DNA of 64,000 nucleotides from Sipunculus nudus (Eukaryota > Annelida > Sipuncula > Golfingiida > Sipunculidae). A program made the position numbers and the translations under genes. The stretch's first letter is position 1, and every line of letters starts with the position of its first letter. Shown piece by piece: positions 60,726 through 64,000 of the stretch. A model generated the notes under the pieces. The model ran no database searches. It had not been told where the DNA came from and saw only the letters and a program-made list of their open reading frames with translations. The stretch lies in contig CM049310.1 in assembly GCA_026874595.1 (NCBI GenBank), positions 69,887,556 to 69,951,555 of the forward strand. The letters are read 5' to 3'.

Positions 60726-62831
60726 ATAGGGGATTCTTAATATTCCTCATGAATAATTAATCAGCTAGCGAAAGCGAGGCTTACTGGGAATAACAGGGAG
60801 CATGTGCTCACTCACCATGGCTATGTACAGCAACACAGACCTGTCAGTTGTTCCATTTATCCACTTCAAATTTGTGGATGCTTACAAACAAATTTTGTTC
60901 AAAACATCTGGAAAGAAGTGTAAATCCAAAGGAATCTGCTGCTATGAGCACAATGAGAACCCGACTTGTAAGGGAGGTACTTTCCAGTGACTCTTAACAT
61001 AATAAAGTTAAAGACCCTTAATTGGGCTCACATCTACTTGGCTCTACGGTCTATGCTAGCTATGAATCAAACCACAGGATGCCATTAATTGCCCGAGGTC
61101 AATTAAAATATCAAGATATACAAGTGTCGGGCACAGGTGCTGACTGATACACATTCCAGACGGCACAGAATGAGGTGGTCTGTGCATGGTTCCTCTGATG
61201 GTGTACATTAATACTAAGTTTCTTGTTTCATGCACAGTAGGCACCAAGAGACACACACACCAAAACACTTTCGGCAGTACGCTGCTTATACTGCCATTAT
61301 AAAGTCATTAACTTAATAAAGACTAATAAAGCATAAATGAAACATGTCTGCCTCTGTGATTGTTAAAAGTGTTCTGAAATGAAATTATGAAATGTTTTCT
61401 ATTCACAAGCCTATTAAAAATATAGATGTAGGTATGCTGTATCTGGCACCAATAGAAAATACTCTGTATTTTTAGTGGCATAACCAACACATAGCTTTCA
61501 AGTGAAACACTATGTCACAGGTCAGTTTAAAAAAAAATATATCGCTCCTCATTAGATAGTGATATGGTAAGTTCCTAGGCATGGCAAGGATTATATTAGT
61601 GCATGGGCAGAAACAGAATTTTATAAATGATACCTTTTTCCCGCAAGACTTTACATAATTTGAGAAAAAAATATAAAAATATGTAAGGTATGAATTATGG
61701 AATAATATATTCATTTTAATTAATGCTCAACACTTCACCAGCTCCAATCCTTTTAACTCAGGTTAGTTACTTCAAAAATTCTTTATAAATCGAATATGAA
61801 AAGTAATGTCTCATATACTAAAACTTCATATTTGTTATGAATAAAGAGTTAAAATATACTGACGGCGTGTCCTACAGCTGTAGACATAAACTGCATTGAC
61901 AAACAATGGAAACGGTGACACAAGAATTGCATGAGTTAAATATTCTTTAAATTGCAGTGGGTCTAGGCCGGTCATGTGGGGATATATCTATAATTGTTTC
62001 GCAATCATGTAATTTAAGGGCCTTAAAGCTATCCACAGATGCCATCCTAGAGGGCCTCAAGTAAAAATGAGAAAATGATGACAATAAGTTTTGGTAATAC
62101 AAAATATAAGCCCCTTCAACCAATTGAGACATACCAATGTATCTATTATCTATAAACCAGTAAGGGGATCAATGCTTCGCTGGTAAAAACTATATGCAGA
62201 TCTTTGCTAAATGTCACCATCAAGTTAAATATGTTGGTAGTCTTCTATCATTATTTATTTATGTTATTTATTTATTTTAATAAAGTACAATTAATTGCAT
62301 GTGTATGGAAACAGATTTTGTGAAACAGCACAGTATTTTAAAATATATTGACACGTACATAAAAAAGGTAAGGCAAAACCAAATGAGGGCATGGACCATG
62401 TAAAAATGATATTTTAATATGTGCCTTTATAAATTGATACAGATCATTAAAAATCATTGTTCTAAAATGGTTGTTCATTTACTTAATTCTATGAACAAAT
62501 ATAACAAACAGCAGACCAAACCAGGAACATATGAATACACAATCACAAAGAGTCCCTCGTCCAGATGTATGAATTAATTAGTAATTTCCACTGTTTCTTT
62601 CTACCTGGATCACTTATGAAAACTAATGAAAAATCAAATCTGATGTCCAATTAGTAAATGAGTAGGATGAGAGAACAGAATAGGCTGTGACACGACCTGC
62701 CTTGCTGGGCTAAACTGTATCAGCACATGTGTTACTGCTGTGACAAGTAAGCACGTGTCTTTGTTATTCCCCATTGGCCTCGCTTTGGCCTCTGGTATGT
62801 GTGGCATGCATAGAATTTAAGAGTCCCCTAT
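60726..62831. mobile_element. Non-autonomous element with about 100-bp inverted ends
   Basis: The left end ATAGGGGATTCTTAA.. and, further in, AAAGCGAGGC..TGGGAATAACA and CA.GTGCT.ACT (60726-60815) match the complement of 62720-62831 in the same order. A clear target duplication was not seen. A 62-codon frame (60802-60990) followed by AATAAA at about 61000 lies inside the left part and has no recognised family. The rest (61020-62700) is AT-rich without a transposase. Confidence 0.6.
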
Positions 62832-64000
62832 GGTGCAGCGTCGTCCGTCGTCTGTAGGTTAACCATAGTTATCTCAAAAACGGCAGGAACTAGCATTACC
62901 AATTTTTTTGTAAATAAACAGTCATCTGAAAAGCACTATCGGATTTTGTTTATTTTTTGGCTTTCTGCATTTACTGAGATTTTATAGGGAAAAAGCTAAA
63001 AAAAACTTTAAAAATTTTCTTCTACGAAACTGTCCGGCCAAATAGGCCAATATTTCTAAGAAATGATCTCTTGATCAATCTATCTCAAGTTTGTTCGATT
63101 GGTTTCAGTTCGGAGATTAAACAGGAGGTTGAACTTAGTCATCTGCCAAAAAAGCAAACTAAAATTAAAATCTCAGAAACGGCTAGAGCTGTCATTACCA
63201 AATTTTATACCTATATTTGTCTCATATGTCATATCTGAAATTGAGGTATTGGTGGCGCCACTTGCATTGATCTGTTTTTTACAAGAAAAAAATGTAATTT
63301 TAGTCTCCAGGTTATACTCTGTTTTATGATGAAACTGTTAAGCTGATTGGTTTAAACTTTACAAGAATTATTCTATGGTAGGTTTCTGCCAGTTTTATAA
63401 GAAGAGATTGGGTAAATGCAACTTTAAAAAAGCAGTGTAGCCAATTGAAAACTATGATTTATTTTCTTCCTCTGAGTCTACTCGATAATCTGAGTAGGTC
63501 ATCTGGTCTTATTCTTGTGTCATTTTTTGAGTATGTCTGTCTGTTTGTCAGTGATCCTAAATTTCGCCTGCTTTGCTGGACCTTGCTTCTTGCAGTTAGC
63601 AATTTTCAGGACACAGTTTTCAGGGAATCCTTTTGGAACTGGAACAACATCTTATTTCTTACATTAAAGTCTCAAAAGAAATTTTTAATGTTTGGGATAT
63701 GGCCGCTACCATATATTGGCCATACCTCCGACACTATAAACTCTACCTACTCATTTTGCTTCTATTTACGTTCCCAACTTTTTTTCTGGTAGTCTGTTAT
63801 CTCAGATGTGTCAGTATATCTGTCTGTTTTGAGCCAAGTCTACTTTCATGATCTTTTGTGTGATATATGTCATTCAACATGCAACACTTTCCAGCAATCG
63901 CTCTGAAAGTCATTCAATTTATAGAAAAGCGACAGTTTCTCCTGCTTGTTTCGCTGTCTTATTTCCAGCCATTTCCGGCAAGCGTTCGACCTCTGGTCGT
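62832..64000. repeat. Diverged repeat-domain sequence at the right edge
   Basis: 63440-63760 is a diverged 331-bp family unit (TTTTCTTCCTCTGAGTCTAC, GTCATCTGGT, ATATGGCCGCTA without the following G run). The window ends in TTTCCGGCAAGCGTTCGACC and CTGGTCGT, the same module found at 47400 and 57400. 62840-63440 has no recognised feature. Confidence 0.65.

Overview
The window is animal nuclear DNA. It has multi-exon genes with GT-AG (and two GC-AG) introns, LTR retrotransposon debris, hAT-type DNA transposons, SINE-like copies and several satellite arrays, and no bacterial-style operons. The repeat texture (AAGGTCAAGGTCA-rich repeats, TTTG/TCTG microsatellites, AT-rich introns) and the duplicated SLCO/OATP genes suggest a lophotrochozoan, most likely a bivalve mollusc. 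That assignment is inference; there is no rRNA or mitochondrial marker here.

Genes. Two complete, head-to-tail paralogous organic anion transporter genes (SLCO/OATP family, closest by eye to the SLCO4A1-like branch) lie on the + strand. Gene A (3503-13356) has 12 coding exons and 631 codons; gene B (27014-42662) has 12 coding exons and 630 codons. Eleven of the 12 coding exons have identical lengths and all introns share phase, so they come from a tandem duplication. Both reading frames are open end to end. In both genes intron 1 can only be read in frame with a GC donor.

Layout. 1-2170: a 248-bp satellite built from inverted TTATTACAATAGTG motifs, ending in a dense palindrome cluster. 3.5-13.4 kb: gene A, whose intron 11 holds two nested hAT elements. 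13.4-14.8 kb: a third hAT element with 8-bp target duplications. 15.9-19.8 kb: 5' LTR, tRNA-Pro primer site and broken gag/protease/integrase of a Ty3/gypsy element that looks Gmr1-like (SCAN-like gag, protease directly followed by integrase). 23.2-24.0 kb: a solo LTR of the same family with its own 5-bp target duplication. 27.0-42.7 kb: gene B, whose introns contain a minisatellite grown out of its own exon 10 splice donor, a 3-kb inverted-repeat transposon filled with about 118-bp satellite units (37982-41027), and a perfect 22-bp-stem hairpin. 45.3-60.7 kb: a long repeat domain with a 331-bp tandem family, a 1282-bp higher-order unit present twice at 48.9-51.4 kb and again at 57.4-59.9 kb with no difference seen in the stretches compared, and a 365-bp satellite between them. 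60.7-62.8 kb: a non-autonomous element with inverted ends.

The most unusual signals are: (1) the 37982-41027 transposon, whose subterminal motif is the same motif amplified inside it; (2) the 45-60 kb repeat family, in which every unit carries a close match to the vertebrate CTCF motif on the same strand, with nuclear-receptor half-site clusters and RFX/X-box-like palindromes in most of the longer units; (3) the splice-donor minisatellite in gene B; and (4) the SCAN-gag retroelement remnant.
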